Assembly (NCBI GenBank): GCA_946223075.1
Contig: CAMILZ010000006.1
Span: 37,280-101,279 of the forward strand
Origin: an uncultured Dermabacteraceae bacterium
Lineage (GTDB): Bacteria; Actinomycetota; Actinomycetes; Actinomycetales; Dermabacteraceae
Reading direction: 5' to 3'
Length of the DNA: 64,000 nucleotides
Under the pieces are notes generated by a model. It ran no database searches. It was not told where the DNA came from and saw only the letters and a program-made list of their open reading frames with translations. This document shows positions 25,989 to 34,587 of this stretch, piece after piece (the stretch's first letter is position 1; each line of letters begins with the position of its first letter). The position numbers and the translations under genes are program-made.

Positions 25989-26436
25989 GATCATTGACCC
26001 GCCGCAATACTCCATCGCGTGGCTCATCCTCGCGGTGCTGTGCGCGATCGTCATCATCGCGCTCATCGTGGCGCTCCTTCGCCTCACGAGATGGCTCGTG
26101 GAGCGCAACGCCTATCGCCACCGCCCCGACGCCCGTGACGCGCTCAAAGCCGAGTTCCTCCGCTCGATCAACGCCATCGGCGACGATGTGGAGGCCGGAA
26201 ACATGACCGCCCGAGACGGGCACCGCGAGCTCGAAACGGTTTTGCGCGTCTTCGTACTCCGCAGCGAGGGCCTTGATATTCGCCGAGAACCTCTCGAGCG
26301 AGTCCTGGCCGATCCGCGCACGGCAAGCGTCGGAACCCTCCTGGCGCGCACCCACGAAGCGGGTTATGCACGCGAAAGCGGCACGCGCCTTTCCGAGAGT
26401 CTCCACGCAGCGAGGGCGGTGGTCCGCGCATGGTGA
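25975..26436 (+). CDS. short membrane protein of the MoxR/VWA operon
   Basis: The 153-aa protein has one membrane helix (about residues 15-37) and a cytoplasmic helical domain of about 110 residues with an evenly charged Arg/Glu pattern. The layout resembles the small DUF4381-type proteins found between DUF58 and VWA genes in Bat operons; this assignment rests on position and architecture. It overlaps both neighbours (14 bp and 7 bp), so its dose is probably tied to theirs. Confidence 0.75.
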   Translation: MDGLEIIDPPQYSIAWLILAVLCAIVIIALIVALLRLTRWLVERNAYRHRPDARDALKAEFLRSINAIGDDVEAGNMTARDGHRELETVLRVFVLRSEGLDIRREPLERVLADPRTASVGTLLARTHEAGYARESGTRLSESLHAARAVVRAW

Positions 26437-27452
26437 TGAGTTTCTGGTGGGTGAGCTGCCTCCTCCTGATCGCGGGGCTGATCGCCTGGGCCCTCGCCTA
26501 CCTCAATAGGCGAGTGGTGCGCAATCGCGCCATTTTCGTGGGCAACACGAGCTACCTCGACCACCTTCCGAGCGTGCGCCGAGCGCAGCGAACCTCGCGA
26601 GTGCTGCGCCTCGTGAGCGTTGCGCTCGCGGGCACTCTCGTGCTCACGGGCGCTCTCCTCTCGGGTCGCCTCGCGAGCGAACGCGTGGAGACCCCTTCGT
26701 TCAAAAACCGCGACATCGTGCTCTGCCTCGATATTTCCGGATCGATGCTGCCCTTCGATCGCGAAATTCTCGAGAGCTACCTCGAACTCGTCGACGGCTT
26801 CAAGGGGGAGCGCGTGGGGCTTTCGATCTTCAACTCGAACTCGCGCACGGTCTTCCCGCTCACGAACGACTACGGCCTGATCCGTCGCGAGCTCGAACGG
26901 GGGATCGATGCGCTCAAATACAACCCCGTGGCCCATCGCATGGGTACAGCGCAGTACAGCGAGAAGGACATCGAGAAGTTCTGGGATTTTGTGGGCGGCA
27001 CCTACGACGAGTCGATGCCGCCCTCGCTGATCGGTAACGGCGTCGCTTCGTGCGGGCAGCTCTTTGATCACGCGGAAGAGGACCGCTCACGCTTCATGGT
27101 GCTCGCGACCGACAATGAGCCGGGCGGTACGGGCATCTACGAGTTCCCCGAGGCGGTCGATACCCTGATGAACAGGGACATCACGATGTGGACCTTCTAT
27201 CCCGGTGCGACCTCGTGCACGGGCAACTGCGCGGAAGAGCTCCAGAGCGAAACCGAGCGCACAGGCGGCAAGTTCTGGGCTTCGGGAGACCCCGGGGCGA
27301 TTCCTTCGATCATCGCCGAGATTCAAAAGGCCCAAGCCGCCGATATGGGTGCGACCCCGCGCGTGATTCGCACTGACCACCCGGCGCTTTTCTTCACAAT
27401 TTCGCTCATCGTGCTGCTCGCCGTGATCGTTGTGGGATGGAGGCAGCGATGA
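26430..27452 (+). CDS. membrane-anchored VWA-domain protein, BatA-like
   Basis: The 340-aa protein has membrane segments near the N terminus (about 5-25 and 55-77) and at the C terminus (about 317-337), enclosing a von Willebrand factor A domain. The metal-ion site motif DISGSM (residues 101-106) is intact, so it should bind a divalent cation and a ligand protein. Its VWA domain has an inserted segment near the middle and a CTGNC cysteine pair late in the domain. It overlaps its neighbours by a few bases and is a likely partner of the MoxR ATPase. Confidence 0.85.
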   Translation: MVMSFWWVSCLLLIAGLIAWALAYLNRRVVRNRAIFVGNTSYLDHLPSVRRAQRTSRVLRLVSVALAGTLVLTGALLSGRLASERVETPSFKNRDIVLCLDISGSMLPFDREILESYLELVDGFKGERVGLSIFNSNSRTVFPLTNDYGLIRRELERGIDALKYNPVAHRMGTAQYSEKDIEKFWDFVGGTYDESMPPSLIGNGVASCGQLFDHAEEDRSRFMVLATDNEPGGTGIYEFPEAVDTLMNRDITMWTFYPGATSCTGNCAEELQSETERTGGKFWASGDPGAIPSIIAEIQKAQAADMGATPRVIRTDHPALFFTISLIVLLAVIVVGWRQR

Positions 27453-28453
27453 ATCTCAGTCTCCACCCCCTTATGCCGTGGTGGGCGATCGCGCTGATCT
27501 TCGTGCCGATCGTGATCGCCTGCGCTGTGCTTCTCGGTGTGCGCAAGGGCGCGCGACTCGAGTGGTTGCGCCGCTTGCTCATGGTGCTCATGCTCGCCGT
27601 CGTGGCAATCCGCCCCGTCACGGGCGACGAAGGGCTCAGCACGCAGCGCCTCAACGCGAACGTCATCTTCGTCGTGGACCTCACGGGTTCAATGAACGCC
27701 GAGGACTACGACGGCTCGAAGCCACGTCTCGACGGCGCCAAAGCCGACATCCGCACAATCATGGACGGCATGAAGGGGGCGCGGTTCTCAATCATCACGT
27801 TCGATTCGAGTGCCTCCGCGCAGCTGCCGCTCACGACCGATGCGGGCGCGGTCAAGGCCTGGATCGACACGGCGCACACCGAACTGACCGATTACTCGCG
27901 CGGCTCCAATGTTGACCGCCCCCGCGGCGCGCTCCAAAAACTCGTGGACCAAACCCGCGAGGAGGATCCAGACTCGCACGTGCTCGTGTACTTCCTGAGC
28001 GACGGTGAAAACACGGACAACAAAGAATCCGAGCCGTTCGGGGCCCTTGGCGGAAAGGTCGATGGCGGCGCCGTACTCGGCTACGGCACCGCTCAGGGCG
28101 GCCCCATGAAGGCCGTTGGCGGTGAGAGTGACGGCCAGTACATCAAGGACCCGTCTGGCGGCCGGGGCCTTTCGAAGATCGACGAGAAGAATCTCCAGTT
28201 CATCGCGCAGCAAATGGGGGTGAGTTACCTCCACCGCACGGCCGGAAACGAGGGGCTCGACTCGACGTGGAAAGGCCTCGACCTCACGCTCATCGACACG
28301 ACCGAGGAACAGGCAGTGCCGAGTTTCGAGGACTGGTACTGGATCGCCTCGATCGCTTTTACCTTGCTCGCGATCTGGGAGCTCGCCGCCTTGACGCTCC
28401 GCTTGCCGAAGACCTTGAGCCGCGCTGATGTCGCGCGCGCCGGAAGGAGATAG
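27449..28453 (+). CDS. membrane-anchored VWA-domain protein, BatB-like
   Basis: The 334-aa product has two N-terminal membrane segments, a VWA domain with the intact metal-site motif DLTGSM (residues 77-82) and a C-terminal membrane helix (WIASIAFTLLAIWELAAL). The start is taken at the ATG that overlaps the previous stop (ATGA) and follows GGAGG; an ATG 12 bp upstream is possible. Two adjacent VWA proteins recall BatA and BatB of other bacteria. Confidence 0.85.
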   Translation: MNLSLHPLMPWWAIALIFVPIVIACAVLLGVRKGARLEWLRRLLMVLMLAVVAIRPVTGDEGLSTQRLNANVIFVVDLTGSMNAEDYDGSKPRLDGAKADIRTIMDGMKGARFSIITFDSSASAQLPLTTDAGAVKAWIDTAHTELTDYSRGSNVDRPRGALQKLVDQTREEDPDSHVLVYFLSDGENTDNKESEPFGALGGKVDGGAVLGYGTAQGGPMKAVGGESDGQYIKDPSGGRGLSKIDEKNLQFIAQQMGVSYLHRTAGNEGLDSTWKGLDLTLIDTTEEQAVPSFEDWYWIASIAFTLLAIWELAALTLRLPKTLSRADVARAGRR

Positions 28454-28455
28454 CC

Positions 28456-29340
28456 ATGGCGAAGAAGACGCACGACGACGCGAAGCTCACGTGGAGCCAG
28501 CGCCTCGGCCTTCGTCGTTCAGCGCGTAGGGGACGCAACTTCGGGATCGATCGCGGCCGCTTCCGCATGCTCCGACTCGTCGGCACACTCCTCATCGCGA
28601 TCCCCGTGCTCGTTCTTGCCGCAGGCATCGTGCGCTTCGTGTCGATGCCGCTCACGCAAGCCTGGGCGCTCCACGCCTACTCGAATGAGCAGTACGACGA
28701 TGCACGCGGTCGCCTCGGTCCCGTGGAGACCGCGAACATGTTCGAGCCCTACCTCCCTCACCTCACCAAGGGCACTGCGTTCTTGCGGGAGAACAAGTTT
28801 CCCGAGGCACGAGCCGAGCTTGAAAAGTCCCTCGAGGTGTGGAGCCGTGGCCGCGACCTCAACCAGCCGCCGCACGCGGAGTGCAAGATCCGCAATAATC
28901 TCGCGATTGCGATGGCGGGCGAGGCACGCGCGATCGAGGACGCGAACAAGCGGGCGGATCTGCTCTACTCCGCGGAGGAAGTGCTCGCACCGTGCCAGAA
29001 CGGCGGGAGTGCTTCCGATTCAAACGAAGATAAGGAATCGACCGGCAAAACGGGCGATCAGATCGAGAAAGAACGCAAAGAGGCCGATCGCGAGGCCGGA
29101 AACGAGGAGCGCGAAGGGCCGAGCGAGAAGGGGAAGAACGACAAGGAGAACCCCGAAAACGATCCTAAGAAGACGGACCCGAACGGCGACGGCAAGGACG
29201 GCAAGACCCCCACGCCCGATCCCGAGGATCAGAAGAAGCAGGAAGAGCTCAAGAAGCAAAACGGCGGCAACGATCCCTCGAACGGTGACGGTGACGACGG
29301 TGGCGAGAGCGACGATAAGGGAGTAACGAAACCATGGTAG
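28456..29340 (+). CDS. membrane-anchored TPR-like protein with highly charged C-terminal tail
   Basis: The 294-aa protein has a basic N terminus, one membrane helix (about residues 38-62), a helical region with TPR-like spacing (about 68-170) and a tail of about 115 residues made almost only of Asp, Glu, Lys, Gly, Asn and Pro. The position after two VWA genes matches BatC-type TPR proteins. The tail is low complexity and probably disordered. The last codons overlap the ATG of the cysteine desulfurase gene. Confidence 0.78.
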   Translation: MAKKTHDDAKLTWSQRLGLRRSARRGRNFGIDRGRFRMLRLVGTLLIAIPVLVLAAGIVRFVSMPLTQAWALHAYSNEQYDDARGRLGPVETANMFEPYLPHLTKGTAFLRENKFPEARAELEKSLEVWSRGRDLNQPPHAECKIRNNLAIAMAGEARAIEDANKRADLLYSAEEVLAPCQNGGSASDSNEDKESTGKTGDQIEKERKEADREAGNEEREGPSEKGKNDKENPENDPKKTDPNGDGKDGKTPTPDPEDQKKQEELKKQNGGNDPSNGDGDDGGESDDKGVTKPW

Positions 29341-30467
29341 AAGGCCGCGTGTATCTCGATCACGCTGCTACAACCGCAGTCCGCCCGAGTGCACTCGAGG
29401 CCTACGCGGAAGCTGCGCGCACGCTCGGTAACCCGTCGAGCCAGCACGCTTCGGGTCGACGCGTCCGGGGCATCTTCGACGACGCCGTCGCCGAGATCGC
29501 CGACATTCTCGGAGTGCCGCGCAGCTGGATCATCATGACCTCAGGTGGCACGGAGGCGGATAACCTCGCCTTGCGCGGTGTCCGCGGCCGCGTCGTGGGG
29601 CTTTCGTCCGATCACCCCGCCGTCGTGGATACCGTACGTGCGCTCGGCGGGGACCTCGCGCCCGTGAATTCCGACGGTCGCCTCGACCTCGTCGAGACCG
29701 AGAAACTTCTTGCTCCTTCCCACGGACGTGAAGCCGCCGCCCTCGTGAGCGCAGCCCTCGTGAACAATGAGACGGGGGTCATCCAGGACCTCGAGGCGCT
29801 CTCGCAGATCGCTTCGCGCTACGGCACCCTCGTGCACACCGATGCGGTGCAGGCCATGGCGCACATGGATGCGCCCGACTTTTCGAAGGTGCCGCTGTGT
29901 TCGATCACGGGTCACAAGCTCGGCGCTCCCGTGGGCGCGGGTTTGCTCGTCGCCGACCCGGCCGTGAAACTCGCGGCCTTTGGCACGGGCGGTGGTCAAC
30001 AGCGTGGAATCCGCTCGGGCACGCTCGATGCTGCCCACGCGGCGGCGCTCGCCGTGGCACTGCGTGAGAGCGCCGAGGAGCGCGAAACCCGCGGCGCTGA
30101 GCGCAACGCGCTCGCCACGCTCTTGCGTGAGCACATCCGCCGTATCGATCCGCGCGCCCATTTCACGGCCGAGAGTGCGCCGCGCTCCCCGCACGTGGTG
30201 CACGTGTGTTTCGAGGGCGCGGATCAGGACGCGATTTTGTTCCTCCTCGATCAGGAGGGCATCGACTGCTCGGCGGGTTCGGCGTGCCACGCGGGCGTGA
30301 CGCAGGCTTCGCACGTGCTCGGCGCGATGGGCTATTCGGATTCGCTCATGCGCGGCGCGATCCGCTTCTCGCTCGGGTGGACGAGCACGAGGGCGGATGT
30401 CGAAGCACTCGTGAAAGTTCTTCCGGGTGTCCTCGAAAAGGCGCGGGCCGTCGCTTCGAATGGTTGA
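29334..30467 (+). CDS. cysteine desulfurase (NifS/IscS family)
   Basis: This PLP enzyme takes sulfur from cysteine as an enzyme-bound persulfide for Fe-S clusters and thio-modified tRNA. The 377-aa protein has YLDHAATT, MTSGGTEADN, the PLP lysine K195 in ITGHKLGAPVG and the catalytic cysteine C318 in SAGSACHAG. mnmA, a sulfur acceptor in 2-thiouridine synthesis, lies 97 bp downstream, the usual actinobacterial pairing. The ATG lies inside the last codons of the TPR gene, so translation is probably coupled to the MoxR/VWA operon. Confidence 0.94.
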   Translation: MVEGRVYLDHAATTAVRPSALEAYAEAARTLGNPSSQHASGRRVRGIFDDAVAEIADILGVPRSWIIMTSGGTEADNLALRGVRGRVVGLSSDHPAVVDTVRALGGDLAPVNSDGRLDLVETEKLLAPSHGREAAALVSAALVNNETGVIQDLEALSQIASRYGTLVHTDAVQAMAHMDAPDFSKVPLCSITGHKLGAPVGAGLLVADPAVKLAAFGTGGGQQRGIRSGTLDAAHAAALAVALRESAEERETRGAERNALATLLREHIRRIDPRAHFTAESAPRSPHVVHVCFEGADQDAILFLLDQEGIDCSAGSACHAGVTQASHVLGAMGYSDSLMRGAIRFSLGWTSTRADVEALVKVLPGVLEKARAVASNG

Positions 30468-30483
30468 AAACTTTCGTGAGATG

Positions 30484-30508
30484 CCCCGCGCAACGTGTGT
30501 GCGCGGGG
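30484..30508 (+). terminator. hairpin between the cysteine desulfurase gene and mnmA
   Basis: A 9-bp G+C-only-ended stem (30484-30492 with 30500-30508) with a 7-nt loop starts 17 nt after the stop codon. The following bases are TG-rich but not a true T run, so termination may be partial. Confidence 0.5.
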
Positions 30509-30519
30509 TGTGTGCTTTG

Positions 30520-30525
30520 TACAGT
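30520..30525 (+). promoter_or_regulatory. candidate -10 box for mnmA
   Basis: TACAGT matches the actinobacterial TANNNT consensus and lies just after the hairpin, 38 nt before the mnmA start. No clear -35 element is seen. Confidence 0.3.
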
Positions 30526-30563
30526 GGAGGGCGTTTTCACCACTCTCGAATGGAAGGTGCGAG

Positions 30564-31667
30564 GTGAAGGTTCTTGCCGCGATGAGTGGCGGCGTCGATT
30601 CGGCCGTGGCCGCGGCGCTCGCCGTTGAGCAGGGGCACGACGTCGTGGGCGTCCACATGGCGCTTTCGAAGAATCGTGAGCAGACCCGCAACGGTTCGCG
30701 TGGCTGCTGCACGGTCGAGGATGCCTCGGACGCGCGCCGCGCAGCCGACCACATCGGGATCCCGTACTACGTGTGGGACCTGTCGAACGATTTTCACGAC
30801 CTCGTGGTCGAGGACTTCCTCGAGGAGTATTCGCGCGGCCGCACCCCGAACCCGTGTGTGCGCTGCAACGAGCGGATCAAGTTTGCGGCGCTCATGGACC
30901 GCGCGCGCCTTTTGGGTTTTGATGCGGTGTGCACGGGGCATTACGCGTCGGTGCGCAACGAAGGCCCCGCAGGGGCACGCTCGCTTCACAGAAGCGCCAA
31001 TATGCACAAGGATCAGAGCTACGTGCTCGCCGTGATGGGCCCCGAGGGCCTCGCACGCTCGGTGTTCCCGCTCGGAGGTTTTGCTGACAAGGCCGAGGTG
31101 CGCGCCGAGGCTGATCGCCGCGGGCTTGGCGTGGGACACAAGCCCGATAGCTACGACATTTGCTTCATTCCCGATGGCGATACGCGAGGCTTCCTCGAGC
31201 GCGAACTCGGCGCGCAGCCCGGCGAGATCGTGGATGCGGATGGTCGCGTTCTCGGCGAGCATTCGGGCACGTACGGTTTTACGGTTGGCCAGCGCAAGGG
31301 CCTCAATCTGGGCCGCCCGGCCGCCGATGGCAAGCCGCGCTACGTGCTCGATGTGAAGCCCGAAACCCGTCAGGTCGTGGTCGGCGCGGCGGAGCTGCTT
31401 TCGACGCGCACCCTCGTCGCAAGCGAGGTCGTGCCGTTCGAGGATCTGGACTCGGGACGCGAGGTCGAGGCGCAGATTCGCGCGCACGGCGAGGCGATCC
31501 CGGGCGTCGTCACGAACGTTGAGTCCGGAAGCGATCACGAAAGTGGCATCGCGAGCCTCACGGTCGAACTCGCGAGGCCGATCCGCGGTGTCGCCCCCGG
31601 CCAGACCCTCGTGCTTTACTCTGGCGACCGCGTTCTCGCCTCGTCGACCCTCGATTCGCGCGCATGA
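30564..31667 (+). CDS. mnmA: tRNA-specific 2-thiouridylase
   Basis: MnmA activates and thiolates U34 in the wobble position of Lys, Glu and Gln tRNAs. The 367-aa protein has the PP-loop AAMSGGVDSAVAAAL, the catalytic cysteines C98 (in RTPNPCVRCN) and C200 (in SYDICFIPDGD), and the TGHYASV and NMHKDQSYVL segments. The GTG at 30564 with GGAAGG upstream gives the family start; the frame opens at 30495. It overlaps the next gene by ATGA. Confidence 0.95.
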   Translation: MKVLAAMSGGVDSAVAAALAVEQGHDVVGVHMALSKNREQTRNGSRGCCTVEDASDARRAADHIGIPYYVWDLSNDFHDLVVEDFLEEYSRGRTPNPCVRCNERIKFAALMDRARLLGFDAVCTGHYASVRNEGPAGARSLHRSANMHKDQSYVLAVMGPEGLARSVFPLGGFADKAEVRAEADRRGLGVGHKPDSYDICFIPDGDTRGFLERELGAQPGEIVDADGRVLGEHSGTYGFTVGQRKGLNLGRPAADGKPRYVLDVKPETRQVVVGAAELLSTRTLVASEVVPFEDLDSGREVEAQIRAHGEAIPGVVTNVESGSDHESGIASLTVELARPIRGVAPGQTLVLYSGDRVLASSTLDSRA

Positions 31668-32752
31668 GCGCACCGGAGGGCGCGCCCGCCCCGCTCCTCA
31701 CAATATTTTCCGACGGCACCCTCGCCTTCAACGAAGCCTCGGCCGCGCTCGGCGCGGGACCGCTCATGGGGCGCTTCGAGCGCATGCGTGCCCTGCTCGG
31801 CTCGAGCCTCGAGGCAGGCATCGATGCGGAGCCGTCTCTCGCGCTCGGCGGCGCGGGTCCCTTTGATCACGTACTCCCCGCGAGCCTCGCAATGCTTCCG
31901 GTCTCGGGCGACCTCGCGCCCTATGGCTGGCGGATCGGTCCGGGGGAGGGAACGCGCTGGCGCGCGAGCCACGACGAGGCTCTTTCGCGACTTGACGCGG
32001 CGCGGCTCGCCTTCTTCGGCTACGAGGGTCCACTGAGCTTCGCTCGACTCGGCCCGGTCGCGCTCGCATCCTCGGTGTTTACGTCGGGCGGTGAGCTCGC
32101 CCTTGCCGACTCTGGGCTCCTGCGCGAGATGCCCGCGCTGATTGCCGAGGGGATCGGCTCCGAAGCCGCGCTGCTCGCAGATCGTGTCCCGGGCGCGAAG
32201 CCGCGCGTCATGCTCGACGAGCGTGGCGCTCTTCGAGCTGTGGAGGGGCGCGTGCGCACGGCCTCCGGCTATCGCTTCCATCCCGCGATCGGCCGCACGG
32301 TCCTCACGGACCTCTTCGCCGAAAGCCTAAGTGCGGCCAAGGCTCGGGGGATCGACGGCGAGAGGGTTTCGCTCGCGGTGGATTCGCGCGTCGGCATCGT
32401 ACGCGCGGCCCTCGATGCGGGGGTGCGAAGTATCGCCCTCGACCCCCTTTCGCGCGATCTTGCAGCCGTGGGCGGGGCGTGGGAAGCACTCGCCGAGGCG
32501 CGCGAGAAAGGCGTCGATATTCGCTTCCTCGCGACAGCCGGGGCGGTCGAAAATACGATGAGGCACGTGCTCGACGCGTGGCACGAGCTCGGATATTCGG
32601 CGCGCGAGGCGCGAGGGCTTGCCTTCGCCGTGACGAGGCGCAGGGCCGCCGATCCCGCGCGCGAACAGGGCCCAGCCGCGTACGTGCGTGCGAGCGATAT
32701 GGACGAAATCATGCACGCCGCTCCGGCGTTTGCCGAACGCGTAAGCGACTAG
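31664..32752 (+). CDS. MetE-like (cobalamin-independent methionine synthase C-domain-like) protein lacking zinc cysteines
   Basis: The 362-aa protein occupies the mnmA-ligA interval where Mycobacterium has an Rv3015c-type protein of the MetE/UroD superfamily. The GPLSFARLGP stretch and the barrel-like repeated pattern support this, but the protein has no cysteine at all, so the zinc site of methionine synthase cannot form. It is therefore unlikely to be a standard methyltransferase. The start overlaps the mnmA stop, suggesting a link with sulfur or tRNA metabolism. The family call is moderately sure; the function is unknown. Confidence 0.65.
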   Translation: MSAPEGAPAPLLTIFSDGTLAFNEASAALGAGPLMGRFERMRALLGSSLEAGIDAEPSLALGGAGPFDHVLPASLAMLPVSGDLAPYGWRIGPGEGTRWRASHDEALSRLDAARLAFFGYEGPLSFARLGPVALASSVFTSGGELALADSGLLREMPALIAEGIGSEAALLADRVPGAKPRVMLDERGALRAVEGRVRTASGYRFHPAIGRTVLTDLFAESLSAAKARGIDGERVSLAVDSRVGIVRAALDAGVRSIALDPLSRDLAAVGGAWEALAEAREKGVDIRFLATAGAVENTMRHVLDAWHELGYSAREARGLAFAVTRRRAADPAREQGPAAYVRASDMDEIMHAAPAFAERVSD

Positions 32753-32780
32753 CGACCCCGAAACCTGGCGGTCCGAATGC

Positions 32781-33362
32781 TCAGTCCTCGCCCTTGCGAG
32801 GCACGAGAAGCCACCAGAGGGCACCAAACACGACGAGAATCGCCACGAGGATGATGACGCTCGGTATCGCCTGAGCGCGCATGACCATGGTCGGCAGGAG
32901 AGCGAGCGCGAGAAGCGCCGCGGCGAGACACATCACGAGGGCGAAGGCGCGAAGCACGGATGCGATGGCGCGTCCGCTCGCCTGCGCGTGCGCGGGGGAG
33001 CGCGCCGCGATTGCCCAGAGGGAATGCGAGGCGAGGACGAAGGCAGCGAGGCCGATCGACGGCGCGAACGCGAGCGGAGGCGACGCCCACAGCGCGAAGA
33101 GCCATGCCCCGAGTGTCACGAGCCCCGCCTCGGATCCCGGCTGCGCGAATTGGAGGAGGTTCAGCACGGCGATCGCGATGAACGGAAGGATGAGCCCCAT
33201 CGTGAGCGGATCCGCGAAACCGCGCGTGGCCTCGGACGCGACGAGCACCGCGGCCACGATCTGGGCGGCGAGAGCGCCGAGTCTCGCGCACCACTGGGTC
33301 GGTGAGACCGCGCGAAGAAGATCGAGTGCGTCGAGCAGATGGTCGGTGAGGTTTCGAATCAC
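32781..33362 (-). CDS. polytopic membrane protein of the second MoxR cluster
   Basis: The 193-aa product has five to six hydrophobic helices and ends in a short basic tail. I do not recognise a family. The start is taken at the GTG that overlaps the stop of the DUF58 gene (GTGA); the frame is open further upstream inside that gene. It is the last gene of the minus-strand MoxR cluster, 28 bp from the convergent MetE-like gene. Confidence 0.7.
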   Translation of the reverse strand: MIRNLTDHLLDALDLLRAVSPTQWCARLGALAAQIVAAVLVASEATRGFADPLTMGLILPFIAIAVLNLLQFAQPGSEAGLVTLGAWLFALWASPPLAFAPSIGLAAFVLASHSLWAIAARSPAHAQASGRAIASVLRAFALVMCLAAALLALALLPTMVMRAQAIPSVIILVAILVVFGALWWLLVPRKGED

Positions 33363-34585
33363 AGCGCCTCCTCGAGGGTGCGCACAGGGATCCCGCGGCG
33401 TTCGAGGTCGGCGACCACGAAGCGCCGTTCGAAGCCGCGGATCGCCCACGCTTCATCCCATAGGTGAGGGTCCTCGATACCGTCGATGCGTCTCATCGGC
33501 GCGCCCGTGAGCCGAGAAATCTCCGTGAGCTCGGAGGGGAGCGTATCAATGATCGTGAGGTCGGCGCCGTGCGCGCGCATGAGGCCGATCTGCCCGATGA
33601 ATTCTTCGCTGAGAAGTGGCGTGCACGCGATCGTGAGCGTGCCCGAGCGGATGCGCGGCGTGCGTGGCAAACGCGGCGACACCGACTTTTCGCGCGAGAC
33701 ACCGGAGAGCGCTTCAAGGATGCGCCGCATGTGGCGCTCGCCGGTGCCAAAGGGAATTGAGCCGATGAGGGTGCCCGCATCGTGCAGACCCACGCGGTCG
33801 CCGAGCGTGAGGTAGTGGCGTGCGAGCACGGTCGCCGCCTCGACGCTCCTGTCGAGGCTCGAGGCGCGGCCATCGCCAGCCTCGGCACCGATCGGGCGGA
33901 TATCGGCCATGGTGTCGACGACGATGAGGACATCGGTGTCGCGCTCCGAAAACGTCTCGTTCGTGTAGAGGGCGCCGCGGCGCGAGGTCACGCGCCAGTT
34001 GATTTTCTTGAGCCGATCACCCGGGCGGTACGGGCGAATATCGGCGAGCGCAGTGCCCTCGCCTTTTGAACGGGAGGTGTGAGGGCCGCTCACCCCGAGG
34101 ACGTGATTGAGGCGCAGGGATTTCGGTTTTGACGTTGCGCCCGCAACCGCGGAAATTTTGCGAGCCTCGTGGCGCTGGTAGCGTCGGAACGCCCCGAGCG
34201 CATCCGTTTCCTGCACCGTGAACGGGCCGAACTCGTGCGTGCCCCACACGCGTGGCTTTGCACTCACGCGTGCGGTGCCGACGTCGGTCGTGACTGCCCA
34301 TCGCGGCGAGTATTCGAGTCCGCCTTTCATGCGCACGCCGAGGGTCACGAGCATGCCGCTTGATCCTCGGGCCGTCGCGGTGACCGTTTCGCCCTCGTTG
34401 ACCTTCGCCTCGGAGGCCTCGAGCGCGGCTTGCGGGCCACGTGGGCGAAGCGCATGCGCGATGGCGACCCACGCGAGCAGCGCACAGCCCACGAGAAGAG
34501 CGTCGAGGCGCGAGCCGAGAACGCCGTACAGCACGAATGCCGCCGAAGCGAGCACCGCGCGCGTGTAGGCCTGAGTTGTGCGCAT
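33359..34585 (-). CDS. DUF58 protein with N-terminal membrane hairpin
   Basis: The 408-aa protein begins with two membrane helices (about residues 10-46), followed by a beta-rich region and the DUF58 block (IRPYRPGDRLKKINWRVTSR), then a VWA-like fold with DTDVLIVVDT. This is the longer, membrane-bound DUF58 form typical of MoxR/DUF58/transglutaminase-type operons, unlike the soluble copy at 25095. It starts 2 bp after the second moxR. Confidence 0.88.
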   Translation of the reverse strand: MRTTQAYTRAVLASAAFVLYGVLGSRLDALLVGCALLAWVAIAHALRPRGPQAALEASEAKVNEGETVTATARGSSGMLVTLGVRMKGGLEYSPRWAVTTDVGTARVSAKPRVWGTHEFGPFTVQETDALGAFRRYQRHEARKISAVAGATSKPKSLRLNHVLGVSGPHTSRSKGEGTALADIRPYRPGDRLKKINWRVTSRRGALYTNETFSERDTDVLIVVDTMADIRPIGAEAGDGRASSLDRSVEAATVLARHYLTLGDRVGLHDAGTLIGSIPFGTGERHMRRILEALSGVSREKSVSPRLPRTPRIRSGTLTIACTPLLSEEFIGQIGLMRAHGADLTIIDTLPSELTEISRLTGAPMRRIDGIEDPHLWDEAWAIRGFERRFVVADLERRGIPVRTLEEAL

Positions 34586-34587
34586 AC

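Noticed and set aside
32749..33456. Arg-rich 235-codon minus-strand frame overlapping the polytopic membrane protein
   Set aside because: The competing frame gives a proper multi-helix membrane protein with a GTGA overlap to the upstream gene, and this one is a frame shadow.
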